A stretch of 64,000 nucleotides of DNA from Moniliella sp. 'wahieum' (taxonomy: Eukaryota > Basidiomycota > Moniliellomycetes > Moniliellales > Moniliellaceae): positions 186,001-250,000 of the forward strand of contig RSEE01000074.1 in NCBI GenBank assembly GCA_003971905.1, read 5' to 3'. The position numbers were made by a program, and so were the translations under genes. The notes below the pieces were generated by a model. That model was given only the letters and a program-made list of their open reading frames with translations, ran no database searches and was not told where the DNA came from. Every line of letters begins with the position of its first letter. Position 1 is the stretch's first letter. Below are positions 35,344-47,113 of this stretch, in pieces.

Positions 35344-36479
35344 TCAAGAAGAAGTGGGGGTGTTGACTTTGGTGGTCTGGTCACTGGCGTCGGACTCGAT
35401 GGCTACCGGGGTAGGCTCGGGCGGCACGTCTTGCGCGCGGGAGCGCGGGAGCGCATGCAACATGCCTGCCCGCCACACAAAGCTCAGTCCCATGCCTACC
35501 AGCACCGCGCCCCGGGCCAGATTCGGGTCCCATGCCCCGCCCGGGGCTAGCACGGCCCGCGCCGGGCGCCACCCATCCTTCCAGTGGCTCCTCTCTCTGG
35601 AGCGAGGTGGTAGCGAGCCAGATCAGGCTAGCGAACAAGGCGGACCAAATGTCGTGCGAGGCAACCCAGCTGGTCGCAGCTAGGAACGGGGGCGTGCTGA
35701 GCCGCCAGCCTACCGGGTGGGCCATGTTGAACGTGCCGACCAGTTGGCCGCCGCCTCCGCCGGTCAAGGCGGCGAGGAGAAAGACTAGGAGCGTTGGTGT
35801 GGTCGGCGGTAGCGAAGCTAGCGTGCCCAACACCCCCCCGGAACGAGTGATGGCATCAAACGGTGCCAACAGCGCATCGAGCAGCGCCATGGGCAACGGC
35901 GGCTGCGAGGCATCCTTTGGGCCTCCACCGAGGGCCAAAACAAAGGAACGCGAGGTGAGGCAGAAGGTAGACAAGCCAAGGACCTGAGTGAGCAGCACAC
36001 TGGGCGTACCAAAGTACGGGGCTGATAAAGCGCCCCCCCACGCCTACGATGTGTTGCAGAGGCCGTCAGCCAGCGCGCCGAGCACCTCACCAAACACAAC
36101 TACCACCAACGTACCATGGCCAAAAACCCAGCCACGTCGCGCTGCCACGTCCACCGCCTGTTCCCGGGCGGTGCGACGAGCGTAGGCACGTGCTTCGTGC
36201 TCCAGAGCGCGGCGGCTCAGCTTGGAGTTCGGGTTGAGGAGGAGCGCCGTGTCGAGGTAGTGCGTCAGGAGATCGTGTTGGTATGCGGCATGTGCTTGCG
36301 CCCGCGCCGAACGCCAATTGGCACTGACCCCAGTGCATGCAGCACGCCCAGCACGGCACCGGTCCGCTCGCAGCCCCAGCCCATACGCCAAGGCCAAGGC
36401 GGGAACGACGGCAGGGCAATTGGGCGGTGCGCAGGGACTGGTCCGCGGCGGCAATCTGGGCCAAGAGAGGGCTGGTCAT
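35344..36479 (-). CDS. Multi-pass membrane protein, unknown function
   Basis: The start at 36479 gives MTSPLLAQIAAADQSLRTAQ, followed after a shift by VVPALALAYGLGLR. A helical, charged segment comes next (AQAHAAYQHDLLTHYLDTAL, LEHEARAYARRTAREQ), then a hydrophobic span with VVVVFGEVLGALADGL. An intron with a GTAGGC donor near 36046 and an acceptor near 36000 joins to VLLTQVLGLSTFCLTSRSFV. Further hydrophobic stretches are TPTLLVFLLAALTGGGGGQL and WSALFASLIWLATTSL, with VGTFNMAHPVGWRLSTPP between. The Gly-rich loop inside a membrane segment followed by W-x-L-STPP recalls a group of fungal membrane proteins that I cannot name with confidence (TRIC-type channels were considered). The stop TGA is at 35344-35346; the gene ends 209 bases from COQ10, tail to tail. 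Confidence 0.65.
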
Positions 36480-37076
36480 GGTGACAAGTAGGCAAGCGGA
36501 CGCAAGCAGGCGCAGGCGAGCGCTGGCACGAGTGGTGATGGAAAGAAAGCCACACTTCCAGGGGTGCTCGCGCGTCGGGCCGAATCGCGCGCCCGGAATA
36601 GCGGAGCTTTCGGCACGGCTATCTATCTGAGGTCTGATGGCATCACGCTCCCTATTCTATTACTCCTGTTTCTTCTGCCCCCGGGTAGCAGCTACCCCCT
36701 CGTCTCGATCCGAACAGGCAGGCGAAGTGTTGATGCAGAATGGACAACATCTAGACAGCAGAAAGTAACTTTGCTTCTGGTGTGCCATGCCAGGCTGCCT
36801 CAGCCAATATATACGTCGGATCACATCGATCCAACCTCAAGAGAAATGATTTTCTAGCCCAAATCAAAGCACCCAGACCAACGTGCCAGTGTTCTCTAGC
36901 CAAACCAATAGATAGAAGGGGGAAAGGGACAAGGTGAAGATGAAGATGACGCTGAAGCTAAAGCCTCACTCGAAGACCATCCCGCTGAGCAGCACCTCAG
37001 CGCTAAAAGCAAAAGGAGGATCGAACCTGGGCGTGGACGGCAGGTTATGAGACCGCCGCGCTTGCCCATCCAATGC
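36480..37076. other. Intergenic interval
   Basis: About 600 bases holding the 5' flank of the membrane-protein gene and the 3' flank of the TENA-like gene. No supported gene. Confidence 0.5.
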
Positions 37077-37858
37077 TCAAACCTTGTCCTCTGTCGACGC
37101 CGACCTGCGTCCCGAGAAGAAACGTTCAAACCAGCACCCGCCCCAGACTGCTTCGCAGCGCGCCTGGACGTTCGGCGGAGTCGGTCCAGGGGAACAATGG
37201 CATCCAGAAGGGAGCCCAGCTCCGTCACAAACGCCCGGAACGCACCACACGTCCATTTTGCACAAACAAGTCCAGCACATGTGCCGCCCCGCTCAGCTCG
37301 CCGCCCCGGGGTGGCCCAACGGTGGCAGCCTGTTGGCCCGAAGCGGCTGTCGTCCACGCCTCGAGGTACAGCTTCTCCATTGCCCAGAGCAACGTCATCT
37401 GCTCCTCTGGTGAGCCGGTTTGGCCAACTTCGAGCATGTACAGGCAGTACGCTTGGGTCACAGGAGCATAGGGCGCCATGAGCGAGGTACTGTCCCCTCC
37501 CAAATCCAAATTCCAATGCGCCGCCGTATCTTCAAAAACTGCACCCCCACCACGTTCGAGATGGCACCCGACAAAACAGCACGAATGCGGGAGCCGTAGG
37601 TGCACGTCAACGAGGTTCCCTCGGCATCTGCCAACGTAGCAGCCGGGCCAGCATCAGGCCGGCGAAACGAAGGTACCCCCACCCCGGCATAGAGCCGGTC
37701 CTGAGCCAGCCACGCCTCGATATGTTCGTTGGAAAGCGTCTTGGCCGCAGCGGCCGTCAAAAGGATGAGCGATCGCCGCAGGTACGCCCTGGCTCCAGGC
37801 AATCAGGTGAGCCGAAAACCCACCTACTGCCACCGGTCGCGGCAGGCACCGGGAGCAT
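37077..37858 (-). CDS. TENA/THI-4-like (heme-oxygenase fold) protein
   Basis: Members include thiaminase-II and related salvage enzymes; many fungal ones are unassigned. Readable blocks, in order: AYLRRSLILLTAAAAKTLSN, EHIEAWLAQDRLYAG (the family W-L-x-QD-R-Y motif), then NVVGVQF and, in a neighbouring frame, FEDTAAHWNLDLGG (the family E-x-x-F-F-E-D block). Next are APVTQAYCLYMLEVGQTGSP, LLWAMEKLYLEAWTTAAS, WTCGAFRAFVTELGSLLDAI and finally PPNVQARCEAVWGGCWFERF near the stop at 37077. The order and spacing match the family over about 230 residues, with several single-base shifts. The active-site Cys of thiaminase II cannot be placed. The first exon is uncertain; an ATG at 37858 is the nearest candidate. 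Confidence 0.75.
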
Positions 37859-38751
37859 CGCCGGTCCCGTAGGGACGATCCGGTCGGGATGGGGAACCAA
37901 CGTTCGGGGGGCGAGGGTCGGAACAGACGACGAAGTAAGTCCTCTGACCGTCTTGGGGCCGACGAGGGCGAGGCAGCATGCCCCACGCGATATACAGGAT
38001 CGGGATGGGCGGATGAGCGAGCTAGGCAGGGTGATGCGTGAGTGGGCTTGGGGGTCAACTTGAGACTCGTGCGAGTGCTGGTATCGGTGCGGCGGACCCA
38101 GTTGCGGAGGTCGGTGTGGGATTGGAGCTGGTGCTGGTGCGGTGGAGCGAGTCGAGTGTAAGCTCGAAGTCGAGTGCGAGTGCGGATGGAGTGCGAATGA
38201 GGGTGGAATGGGAGTGCGAGTGAGAGCGCGAATGGGAGTGCGGATGTTGGTGCGAGTGGGAGTGGGTAGAGGGGGAGGGCGAGACGGGTGATTCGGTGAG
38301 TCGGGTGGTAAGACAACGGTCCATGAGATTGCGGGGCAGTGCTGCTGCGCTGCCCAAGGGTGAGGTGGGGCGGTACAAAGGGATGGTTTGGTGTCTTGTG
38401 TGCCGGTTCATGTACAGGCGCGGAAGATGGGTGCGTGGGGAGATTCGCCAAAGGAGCCATAGTCATATGCAGAAGGCGGATCCGGCTCGTACCCCATGCC
38501 GGCTGGCTCAGGGGGTACTCTTCTCGCTTGTATGGGACACGGAGCACCCCCACATCCGGCTCGAGGGGCAAAAGGTTGGGCACCCCAGGGAAGGCGGGGT
38601 GGGAGAAAACCCAGACACCGGGGTGGAAGAGAGACCAGTAAAAGGCGGTGCGGTCACGATGGAGTCGCATCGGGCGCAGAGGCGCATGTCCCAGGCCCGA
38701 TGCGGAGCCCAAGCCTGATGAGCGGAGCCAGATCCAGACCGGATGCAGTAG
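37859..38751. other. Interval with a long but doubtful minus-strand frame and a low-complexity tract
   Basis: A 352-codon minus frame (37654-38712) spans this stretch but changes character repeatedly and overlaps TENA coding in another frame. A short segment MRLCARCDSIVTAPPFTGLS (around 38640-38700, another frame) looks protein-like. From 38050 to 38270 the DNA is an imperfect GAGTGCGAATGGGAGTGCG repeat on the plus strand, which explains much of the apparent open frame. Confidence 0.4.
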
Positions 38752-39432
38752 CTAGGGAGTGGAGCTTGGGGTCGGATCTAGATCTTCACGCTGCAACCCA
38801 GTTGCGACATACTTGTGCCATGTGTCGAACCAGAGAGGCAACCGTTTGGTCTCGTTACTGCTCATCCCGCCTGAGGGGGAGGGATCCGAGGCAGAGGCAG
38901 GGCCGAGTTGGGAGAAGTTTGACGCAGGCGGGGCAGATGGGACAGATTTAGTCAGGTCAAAGGGGGAAGAGGGAGAAGCCTCCGTTGGGTCGACACGGAG
39001 ATACTGCAGCTGCCGGATCGTCCTTGTCGCCATCAGGCTTATCTGAGCTGAAGAGGCTGTACCACTTTTTTCAAAGTGGTGATGCGGGAGCGCACTGCCG
39101 ACGCAGAAAAGGGGACAGAGGTGCCAGAGGCAAGCTCGCCCAGAACGCTGTACATGGCGCGATTGGAATTGCGAAAGTGGGGGCGGCCAGCAGCATGGCG
39201 GGCGCGCTTGAATGCGCGGGAGCCGTCATCGGTCTCGTCGTGCTCGTCCTGTTCGACAGAAAGGTTGGGGTCGTCGGGAGGTGGGTTGTCGGCGGGGTGC
39301 GAGAAGGATAGACGATCTGCTGGACGAGATGGGGGTCGGAAGCGAGTGCGCGGACGAGGCGCAGGTCATCGTGCGGGGTCCAGCGGCGGTTGATGCGCTT
39401 TTTGGCCAGCGACGCGGGCGGGGAGAGGCCAT
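38752..39432 (-). CDS. Small Myb/SANT-like protein
   Basis: The start at 39432 gives MASPRPRRWP; after an A-run shift the reading is KRINRRWTPHDDLRLVRALA, which resembles the first helix of a Myb/SANT repeat (RRW-(T/S)-x-x-(E/D)-D-x-x-L). The next part is acidic (VEQDEHDETDDGSRAFKRAR), then AMYSVLGELASGTSVPFSAS and AVRSRITTLKK. After another A-run shift the protein continues with SDKPDGDKDDPAAAVSP and KRLPLWFDTWHKYVATGLQR to a stop near 38752. One Myb-like helix is visible, not a full repeat, so DNA binding is inferred. Roughly 220 codons. Confidence 0.55.
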
Positions 39433-40897
39433 GGCGCGGCAAGCCCAAGCGGCGGGGGCGCGGATGGGGATGGCGGGGGTGAAGCGGGGGCGGGGGGCAG
39501 GGAGCAGGGGGCAGGAAGGACGCAGGAACTAGGACGCGGGGACTCGGACGCAGGCACTCGGAAACCGCAACTAGGAAACGCCAAGAGGATGAAAATTTAG
39601 GAGCCGAGCGGCGGAGCGTGTCGGGAGTGTCCAGCGGGCCCAGCCAGGCCAGCCCACGGCCGGTGGGCGCACAGCCCACCACAGCTCGTTATTTGAACGT
39701 TCAAGCCTGGTGCTCGCCAACGCTCGTCGGGTTTCGGCGGCGAAGGCGGGTTAACGTCAGGCTCAGGATGGAATCGATCAGCAATCAAAGCTCCGGCGCG
39801 CAGGCACTCGGGCGCTCAGCCGCTCAGGCACCCAGCGCCCGTCCCACGGAGCATTCGCGATGGTCGATAATCGATGCGATAAAGGCTGGAAGCTGGATGG
39901 GTGACGGATGACTCAGTTCCCAGTGCACTCAGTCTGAATTCCCAGCACATAACGGTAGCCAGTGTCAGCATCAGCATACGCACCAGCATCATCGTCAGCG
40001 TCCGGCTCAGACTCAGGGCGTGCGGCCCTCCCGCTGCCTCGGCCTGGTTGTTCCAAACTAGTTCCGCCGTGTACGATGGCAATCATGCCCGCTGCTAGCG
40101 CGTTTTACTGAGCTCGGTACCTAGGACCTAGGACTGAGACTGCGTATAGCGGGCAGTGCCAGGCAGTGCCGCCCGTGTCGCATTTCCAATTTCACACACG
40201 CCCAATCCTGAAGTGCATGCACTATCGATAGTCGTAATCGATAATCGTTACGCGTTACACGTTGCACGTTGCTCAGGCATCCTTCACAGACAAGGACGCA
40301 CCCGGCCCCTTTCCCCCTTCCCTTCGTGGCGGATGAGATCGATGAGAGCGTATGGGACAGCGTGCCTGGCATACCAGCCAAGGGTGACCGGTGAACGTGA
40401 ACGTTGAACCCCCCATCTGAACGTCGCTAAGGCGCCGAGGCGCCGAGATCTAAGAGGCTGAATAGCGAATGCCAGAGGCGTCTGCGCAGTGCTGGTTCCT
40501 AGTTGCATGGTGCCAGGGAGCATGTCCCAATGGCAGGCGCCATTGTGTGCTGTGTGCTGTGTGCTGTGCACATGTGACAAGCCATGTGACTAGCCGGTAA
40601 ACCCGGTGGTGCGGGCAGCTGCTGTGCTGCGGTGGCTGTGGTGGAGCCCGGTGGAGACGTGTGGAGTCCGGTGGAGACTGGCGGAGGTCGGTCTGCTGAG
40701 GTCAGCGAGGCACGTGACCGGGCGGCCGCGCGGAAGACCCCCGGGCGGAATGCGTTGCACACCGCCGTGCGTCTCGTCGGGCGGTGGTGGTTTTTTTCGG
40801 GGCGACGAGTGCGGCGCGGATGGGCGCCGCTGCGCTGGCCCGTGGCTGCTGCTTCGTCCGCCTGCCCTCCCCCGACCGCCGCCCCCGCCCCCCCACC
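39433..40897. other. Divergent intergenic region, Myb-like gene / GCD1
   Basis: About 1.46 kb without a supported gene. It carries several of the recurring intergenic words: CACTCGGGCGCTCAGCCGCTCAGGC (39804-39829), CTATCGATAGTCGTAATCGATAATCG (40221-40247), GTGAACGTGAACGTTGAAC (40391-40409) and ACACGTTGCACGTTGC (40257-40272). Confidence 0.45.
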
Positions 40898-42597
40898 ATG
40901 GCGCTCCCCCACTTCTACGCCCCCACGTCCACACCGCCACCCCCGTCGTCCTCTGCGGGCTGGGCGGCCAGCTCTACCCCCTCTGCGACCCCCCCGCGCC
41001 GACCCCGTGCGCCACAGCCCCGAGGGCGTCAAGGCGCTCCTCCCCGTCGCCAATGTGCCCCAGGTGGCGCATGTGCTCCAGCTCATCGTCCGCATCGGCT
41101 TCCCCTCCACCCTCGTCCTTGCCCCCAAGGCCCAGCACGACGCCATCACCCGTTCCCTCCAGCAGCTCCTCCTCTGCCCCCCCGACTCTTTCCAGCCCTC
41201 CATCCCCATCCGCTGCCGCTCCGACCCCGGCTTGCCGCCCACTGGCCTTTCCGCCGCCGGGTACCAGCCCCCCGTAGCCGCCGGCGACCCGTCGCTGGAC
41301 GAGGAAGCCCAGGCCAGTCCAGACGATGCCAACGCCTTCCTCGTGCACCTCTTCTCCCTCGGCCCGGACGACAAGTCGCGCCGGCGGAACGAGGAGGTGA
41401 GCAGCACCCGCCCGCCCGGCACGGCCCAATTGCTTACCTGGCTCGACAGCCTGGGCAAGCTGCCGTCCAACCCGCTGGTGCTTCCGTGCGACCTGATTGC
41501 TCCGCTCTTCCCGCTCGAATCGGTGCTTCAAGCGAGCCTGCGGACCGACAAGCCTACCTCCTCCCCCTCGGTCTCCGCGTTGCTCTATGCGCCGCAGCAA
41601 CCCGATGGCCTGTCGCGCGAGCGAGAAAAGACAACCCACCTCGTGGGCTGTACGCATACCCCTCTCGTGAGCTCGCCAAGACCACGCTGCCGATGGCATT
41701 CCAAGATGGCGCAGCGGGCGGGGTGCACCAGCTGCTCTTGGCCAAGGACAGTACAGTGTTGGAGGAGGACGAGGTACGGTTGACGATGGGTCTGGTCGAG
41801 GGCGCAGAACACGATCGGGTGGCGAGTGAGCAACGCACTGTTGGATGCGCATGTCTACTTTCTCAACCGGAGCGTCGTCTTGCCGCTGCTGGAACGGAAG
41901 CGCATGCTCACCTCGCTACGCGAACATGTCTTGCCCAACCTGGCTCGGGCTGGGTGGCAGAGCGCCTTGGCCGACAAACTCGGCATGCTCGCCCTGGATG
42001 ATGATGCCAACTCGGACCTGGACGCGCAGGAGCACGAGTCTATGCACGAGTGGACGCCAGAACGCAAGACGGTGGCGGTGGCATTGATTGCGCGCCCGCC
42101 CCCCCCGGTCGCCGAAACGGAAAAGGAAGAGCAGGAAAAAGTGCTGCCTAGCTCGTTTCTCCTACGCGGCAATACGCTGCCTACCTACATTGAAGTCAAC
42201 CGCTATATCCTCCGCAACTTGGGGAAAACAATGCTGCCGCTGCCGGGGTGGGTCGAGGATGAGGGGAAACCGAGTCCAGCCCAGGCCAAGGCCGATCGCA
42301 CCATGGTCTCCCCCGACAGCCTTGTTTCGCCCCGTGCTACCCTGGGCGAACGCATCCTGGTCAAGCGGTCCGTGATTGGAGCCGGGGCGGTGGTAGGCAA
42401 GCATGCCCGCCTGACCGGCTGCGTTGTGGCTGATGGCGCTTGTCGGGGCCGGTGCCAAGCTGGAGAGCTGTGTGATCGGCATCAATGCCAAGGTCGGGGA
42501 TCGGTGCACGCTGAAGGATTGTGATGTGGGGCCCGGGGCCGAGCTGGAAGCCGAGACACATGGCAAGAACGAAAAGTACTCGAAGAACGACGATTAG
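40898..42597 (+). CDS. GCD1: Translation initiation factor eIF2B gamma subunit (Gcd1)
   Basis: Part of the catalytic subcomplex of eIF2B, the GDP-GTP exchange factor for eIF2. ATG 40898 gives MALPHFYAP, and with a one-base change HTATPVVLCGLGGQLYPLCD. This and VKALLPVANVPQVAHVLQLI form the nucleotidyltransferase-like N-terminal motif. Coding continues through PPGTAQLLTWLDSLGKLPSN and LFPLESVLQASL, then with a shift EDEVRLTMGLVEGAEHDR and RVSNALLDAHVYFLNRSVVL. The C-terminus is a left-handed beta-helix of hexapeptide repeats: RATLGERILVKRSVIGAGAV, VGKHARLTGCVVADGA, GAGAKLESCVIGINAKVGDR, CTLKDCDVGPGAELE, ending TAG 42595-42597. The ~566 codons match yeast Gcd1 (578), so no intron is needed. Three or more one-base shifts are present. 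Confidence 0.92.
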
Positions 42598-43621
42598 GAG
42601 AAGGAAAATCCCATCTTTAACCCCCTATGCTGAACGTCTGAACTTTATGCCTACTTCTGCTAGACGCGACAGAAGAAAACTGATGGGACCCGTGTCTGTA
42701 AAAAACAGTCTCATTGCACATGGTGCCAGTGACTTGCCTCCCTTCGTCATCATGCACCCCACCACCATCCCCGCCATTGCGGCAGCCTCAATTGGACAGG
42801 TGAGCAAAACCCTGGCCTTAGAGGCAAAAGTCTGAAGGTGGGCTCGCTCACTCCCGGGGGTATCTTGCTACTATAGGAAAGCGGGTGGGGGTCGCGGGCG
42901 TAAGTATTGCCCAGCATAGCATATCTATACTCCTGCCAAGGTTTAACAGCATTCAAAGCGCGAAGATCCAGGAGGAACTGCTGACCTCCGGACCCGTACG
43001 AGCCGCTGTTCCCGACTGTCAATGATGATAATGACCGAGCGATACCGTTGCCGTTTATCCTGGACAAAAACGTCGTGTTCGCAGTGGAGACCAAAATCGC
43101 TCGTGTCCATAGACTATCTCAAGAGCGGCAAGTGCCCTGCTCTGCGACATCACTCTCTGGGTTCACACTCTGGCCCATTCGCGATTGTGGTGGGAGAATT
43201 GAGAGCCAAGCTCAGCATTGCGCGCGAGAATGCTGAGAGGGGAGGAGGGAGAATATCAACAACATTGGACAAGAGTTGGGCGAGGGCTAAAAAGAGGACA
43301 GGGTGTGGATGAGAGCTGATATACATATGTTTTGAGGGTAATCGCCGCACGATGCGAGCCAAGACCGAGCCATCCAAGAAAATGTGAGCAACGGAGCAAT
43401 GGGAAAGCCGTTGGTTCAGCGGGAATCGAGCAAGTGCGGGCCAGACCGAGACGTGCGGCGCAGCGAATCTCACCTCTCGGGGGGTTTCCGCCGTGCTGGA
43501 CAGTTCCTTTGTCTGAGACACGACCAAGCGTCGCCAGAGAGCTGCCACGGGCCACCGCGCTCATGCTTAGTGTGACATCGGAGCGTAAAAAAGGTAGACG
43601 GTAGGAACGAGTCGGGTGTCT
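42598..43621. other. Intergenic interval, convergent 3' ends
   Basis: About 1 kb, more AT-rich than the flanks. Short frames on both strands (for example 43048-43236 plus, 42750-43094 minus) have no family resemblance. Confidence 0.45.
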
Positions 43622-45112
43622 TTAGGTCGGGGAAGCAACTCTGGGCAGCTGCCGGGGCGGGATCAATGGTGTGGAAACGATCTTTCCAAGCAGCCGCATC
43701 ATTCTCGGCCCTGTCGACCGCACCATCGGGCATGTGCACATTGCCCCCAACGTAACAAACGCAGGGGAGCAAGTTTGACCTTTGCTCAACATTTGCAGGG
43801 AGGCTTGTTGAGTCATGCGCGCCATATCCATCTCATGTTCCATCTGGACGAGCATTTTGGCAAGCGCCCCTGTGGCGCGGGTAGGGGTGGTGGGCGTGGT
43901 CCACTCCCGCACTGGCAAAATAGAACTAGAGGAGCTGGTGTTGGAAGCGCTGCGAGGTCGGCCAACGGGAGCGGCTCTGCTAACGTGGCGAGGGTGGAAA
44001 ATTGGGCGCATCCGTGCCCATGAGTGGCGTTGGCTGGTGGATCCTTGACCGCGCCCGAGATGAGGAGAGCGATGGACTCCTGCCGGTTCGGATGTAGGAA
44101 TTGATCCCACCCAGGCGCTCGGAACCAGTCACGTCAACACTGGCAGATCGAGGTCGAATGGGATCAAGGTGCCAGGTCCGGTGATGCTCAAAGGGCGGGA
44201 AAATGGTCTCGATGCTTTTACGTGCGCTGGAAGCGATACGATCTTGTGTGCTATGGTAGGTTTCCCTCGCGGGAGACGGCCAACGATCACCATCAGAAAG
44301 GTCCTTGAAGGGTTCGGCGAATCGAGGGGATTGGCTACTGGATCGGGGAGCGGCAAGGGCGTTAGACATAACGCATTTGGCTAGGTCGGAATGCTGATCC
44401 TGTTGGAGGGAAGGTTTGCGTAAAACAAGGTACCTGGGCGCCTTGGGCGGGGTCCTTTGGGCACTTGCGGATGAGGCTGCGGATCCACAGCGGCCAGCGT
44501 GATCCAGGTGGGAAAAGGACAGAACTGACTTCTCGTCCGAGAGCTGGGCGGTACTGTTGGACGACTTGGAAGAGGTGCTGGATAATCTGGAAACAGAGAA
44601 GCGGCGCATCCCACTTGTCCCACTTGTCCCACTTGTCCCACTTGTCCCACTTGTCCCACTTGTCCCACTTGTCCCACTACGAGCCAAAGACGGTTCTGTG
44701 GGCAGTACTGAGGATGGAGAGTGACCAAAGGATGGGTGCGGTGCCAGTTTCTGTGTTGGGCACCCGTGGGCGATGTGACCGGGGCTGATGCTGGTCTCCA
44801 TTTCGTTCCCCACCATGGCGCCAGAGGCCAGTGTGTAGGAATCCATAGTGGGGGTCGGGTGGGAGTGGTACGAAGCGGAAGACGGAGGGATGGTCTCCGC
44901 AGTCGTGCTCGTCACGGGGGAAATGGGCACGGGTTGAAAGCGGGGAGGATGAGACGCAGAAGGTGAGGCGGGAGTTGGAGCGGGAGCACGTTGGCCGGAA
45001 GGCAGGTGTATGTCGGGGCGACCTATGGCCTCCATCTCGGCACAGATGGCGCTCCAGTTGCCCTCTTGGAGTTGACTGCTGGAGGCGGCATGGTTGCGGC
45101 GGAACTTGACCA
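43622..45112 (-). CDS. Ser/Thr/Pro-rich protein with GTS repeats, function unknown
   Basis: The start at 45112 gives MVKFRRNHAASSSQLQEGNW then SAICAEMEAIGRPDIHLPSG. The frame stays open for over 370 codons, to about 43980, a long intact run for this window. It contains a seven-fold GTS repeat (see repeat entry), a basic/Ser-rich region RRFSVSRLSSTSSKSS, and RYLVLRKPSLQQDQHSDLAK. After a shift it continues RAAPVGRPRSASNTSSSSSI and a likely coiled-coil segment KMLVQMEHEMDMARMTQQAS. The end is near 43622 or, in another frame, 43470. An upstream in-frame ATG at 45245 is possible but adds a Pro-rich stretch that looks like a 5' leader. No known domain. Confidence 0.65.
44613..44675. repeat. 9-bp minisatellite, seven copies
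   Basis: Seven perfect copies of CTTGTCCCA on the plus strand, coding for Gly-Thr-Ser triplets on the minus strand, inside the Ser-rich gene. The unit length keeps the frame when copy number changes. Confidence 0.95.
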
Positions 45113-46253
45113 TGGCGAGGGTGTTGGTGGGGATGGGGCAGAAGGGCGAGGGGGCTGGAGAAGGGGCGCGGGAGACAAGGCAGCGGAGAGGGGTGTTGGG
45201 CTTTTGGCACGGGTGGGGAAGACGCAGGGACGCACCGGCCATCATTCCGAAATCAGCAGCACACTCTAAAATGCTTGCACTAATACCGAGGACGAATATA
45301 ATGCACTGCGACTTTCAGCTGTGATTTCCCGGCTGCGGGGCTATTTCCCACAGCAAAATGCGGGGTCGAGGAGCTGCGGGAGGGCAGCCGCGTCGAGGAG
45401 TGGCCTACTGCCGCACATGCGGGGTGAATACGGGATGCCGGATTGCTTGGTGTGGGGTGCGTGCAGCAGCCATCGGCAGGCCGCCGTATTAGCTGGTGGA
45501 AGTTACGAATCCACCGCCAAACCCGTCCTATGGTGTTGGTGGATCTGAGCAGACCCAGCCGTGCTTCGTCCCATTGCCCACCCACGCAAGACCTCAGGCC
45601 GCCTCTCGCGCGCGCTCCCATGGTGCGTTTTCACCGCCACGTGCGTGACAGGCACAACGGGTGTTCAGCACCAGCAACATTCACCCGCGAGGTGTTGCTG
45701 AGCCAGGAATCATTAATCAAAGGCAATGAACGACCCCCAAGCAACTCGCTGCGCATGGGAGTGGTCTGTGCGTGTGATGGAAGAAGTATAGTGAGTAGCA
45801 TGCTATACCGGCCTGAGAGACGCTGATGATGCATGATGAGACCTGGATTCCTGCTGGTCCTCCAGGGTAATGCAAAACAGCACTAGTGGGGATGGTGGGG
45901 TGTAACATGTAAGCGCTAAGCGAAGCCGACCAACCACGTCTGTAGGCTGATACGGAACAAAAAGAAACGGAAGCGAGAAAACAACGGAACTCCTACGCCT
46001 CAGAGGAGGAACGTTGCGTACAGCCGTTAAACGTGAAACGTGCTTGACATGTTGAACGTTGAAGCTTTGAACGGTGGATATTGAAAGTTGCAAACAATTG
46101 TAAATAGAGGATGCAACCCTAGCATACAGAGAAATGCTGCGGCCAGTTTCTGGAGCTAATAGGTTGCTTCCGCCTCCCCCGCCTCACCCACCTTCGTGCC
46201 CGCTCATCCGCCTTTGGCTTCTACACCTGGGTCATTTCGTCAAGTCGTAAACA
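45113..46253. promoter_or_regulatory. Divergent intergenic region, Ser-rich gene / RPL43
   Basis: About 1.14 kb with no supported gene. It should hold the promoter of the ribosomal protein gene. AACGTGAAACGTGCTTGACATGTTGAACGTTGAAG at 46028-46062 is one of the recurring AACGTT-rich stretches. Confidence 0.45.
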
Positions 46254-46652
46254 ATGGTGAGTCCGGCTCCGATGGCGGCGTGGTCCTGTTCAAATACCAC
46301 CCCAGTGGATTCAACGGAGCATGCACAGCGCCCCACTGGAAATGCTGGATTGGTATACTAATCCTCCTCCCTGCAGTCCAAGCGCACGACCAAGGTAGGG
46401 ATCACCGGCAAGTACGGTACCCGTTATGGCTCCACCCTGCGTCGCCAGGTGAAGAAGATTGAGATCTCGCAGCACGCTCGGTACACTTGCGCTTTCTGCG
46501 GAAAGGACGCTGTCAAGCGCCGTGCTGTGGGCATCTGGGACTGCCGTGCCTGCAAGAAGCAGGTGGCTGGCGGCGCTTGGGCTCTGTCCACGACCGCTGC
46601 TGCTACCGTTCGCAGCACTATTCGCCGTCTGCGTGAACTTTCGGATGCCTAA
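46254..46652 (+). CDS. RPL43: 60S ribosomal protein eL43 (L37Ae/L43)
   Basis: A structural protein of the large ribosomal subunit with a C4 zinc finger. Exon 1 is only the ATG (46254-46256). A 120-base intron (46257-46376, GTGAGT...CTGCAG) with a perfect TACTAAT branch point at 46356-46362 joins to [20 protein letters not shown]. The protein continues [20 protein letters not shown], with zinc ligands C-AF-C and C-RA-C (IWDCRACKK) about 15 residues apart, then [20 protein letters not shown] and RRLRELSDA, stop TAA at 46650-46652. The length of 92 residues is exactly the family length. No frame shift occurs anywhere, in contrast to the longer genes around it. An intron directly after the ATG is common in fungal ribosomal protein genes. 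Confidence 0.98.
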
Positions 46653-47113
46653 ACTCCCTACGACGGGAAAGGTGGATTCCAGGCTATGTGGGACTCTGCT
46701 TTCCCAGAAAATTCACACATGTTGGACCTCCTCCCCTGCTCCCAACAGGTGACCCTCCTCTACCTCTCCTGCCTCGCTCAGTTGAGGCAGATGCTGTCGC
46801 GTTGCTTGCTGTCAATCTGGTTAGCTTCCCTAGCTAGCAGGTTCACTTTTCTGTTGGAAGGAACAAGGTGGCGCTCGCGACCACCTGTAAAACATGCGCA
46901 TGATGCACCCATGACGGCCCTACCTCCAAAGCGGAGCGACTATGATTAGGCGGGCGCTCTCTAGACCTTGCAAGCTCTTCAAGCTCTTCAGTACCCGTAA
47001 AGCTTGCAGGAAAGGGACAGTACAACGTGCAAGCCAGATGTAAAGCTACTTGATGATGAAAATGGCCGGCGGAGGGATCACATGCATTCCAACTGTCTAC
47101 GCACGGAGCGGGC
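46653..47113. other. Intergenic interval, convergent 3' ends
   Basis: About 460 bases between RPL43 and EMC4 ends. An 8-base direct repeat CAAGCTCTTCAAGCTCTTCA is at 46970-46989. No supported gene. Confidence 0.5.

Noticed and set aside
38050-38270. Telomere-like or centromere-like repeat
   Set aside because: The imperfect GAGTGCGAATGGGAGTGCG tract is not a (TTAGGG)n-type array and is short and interior.
37654-38712. 352-codon minus-strand open frame
   Set aside because: It changes composition repeatedly, includes a GAGTGCGAATG-type low-complexity tract and overlaps TENA-like coding in another frame; no domain is visible.
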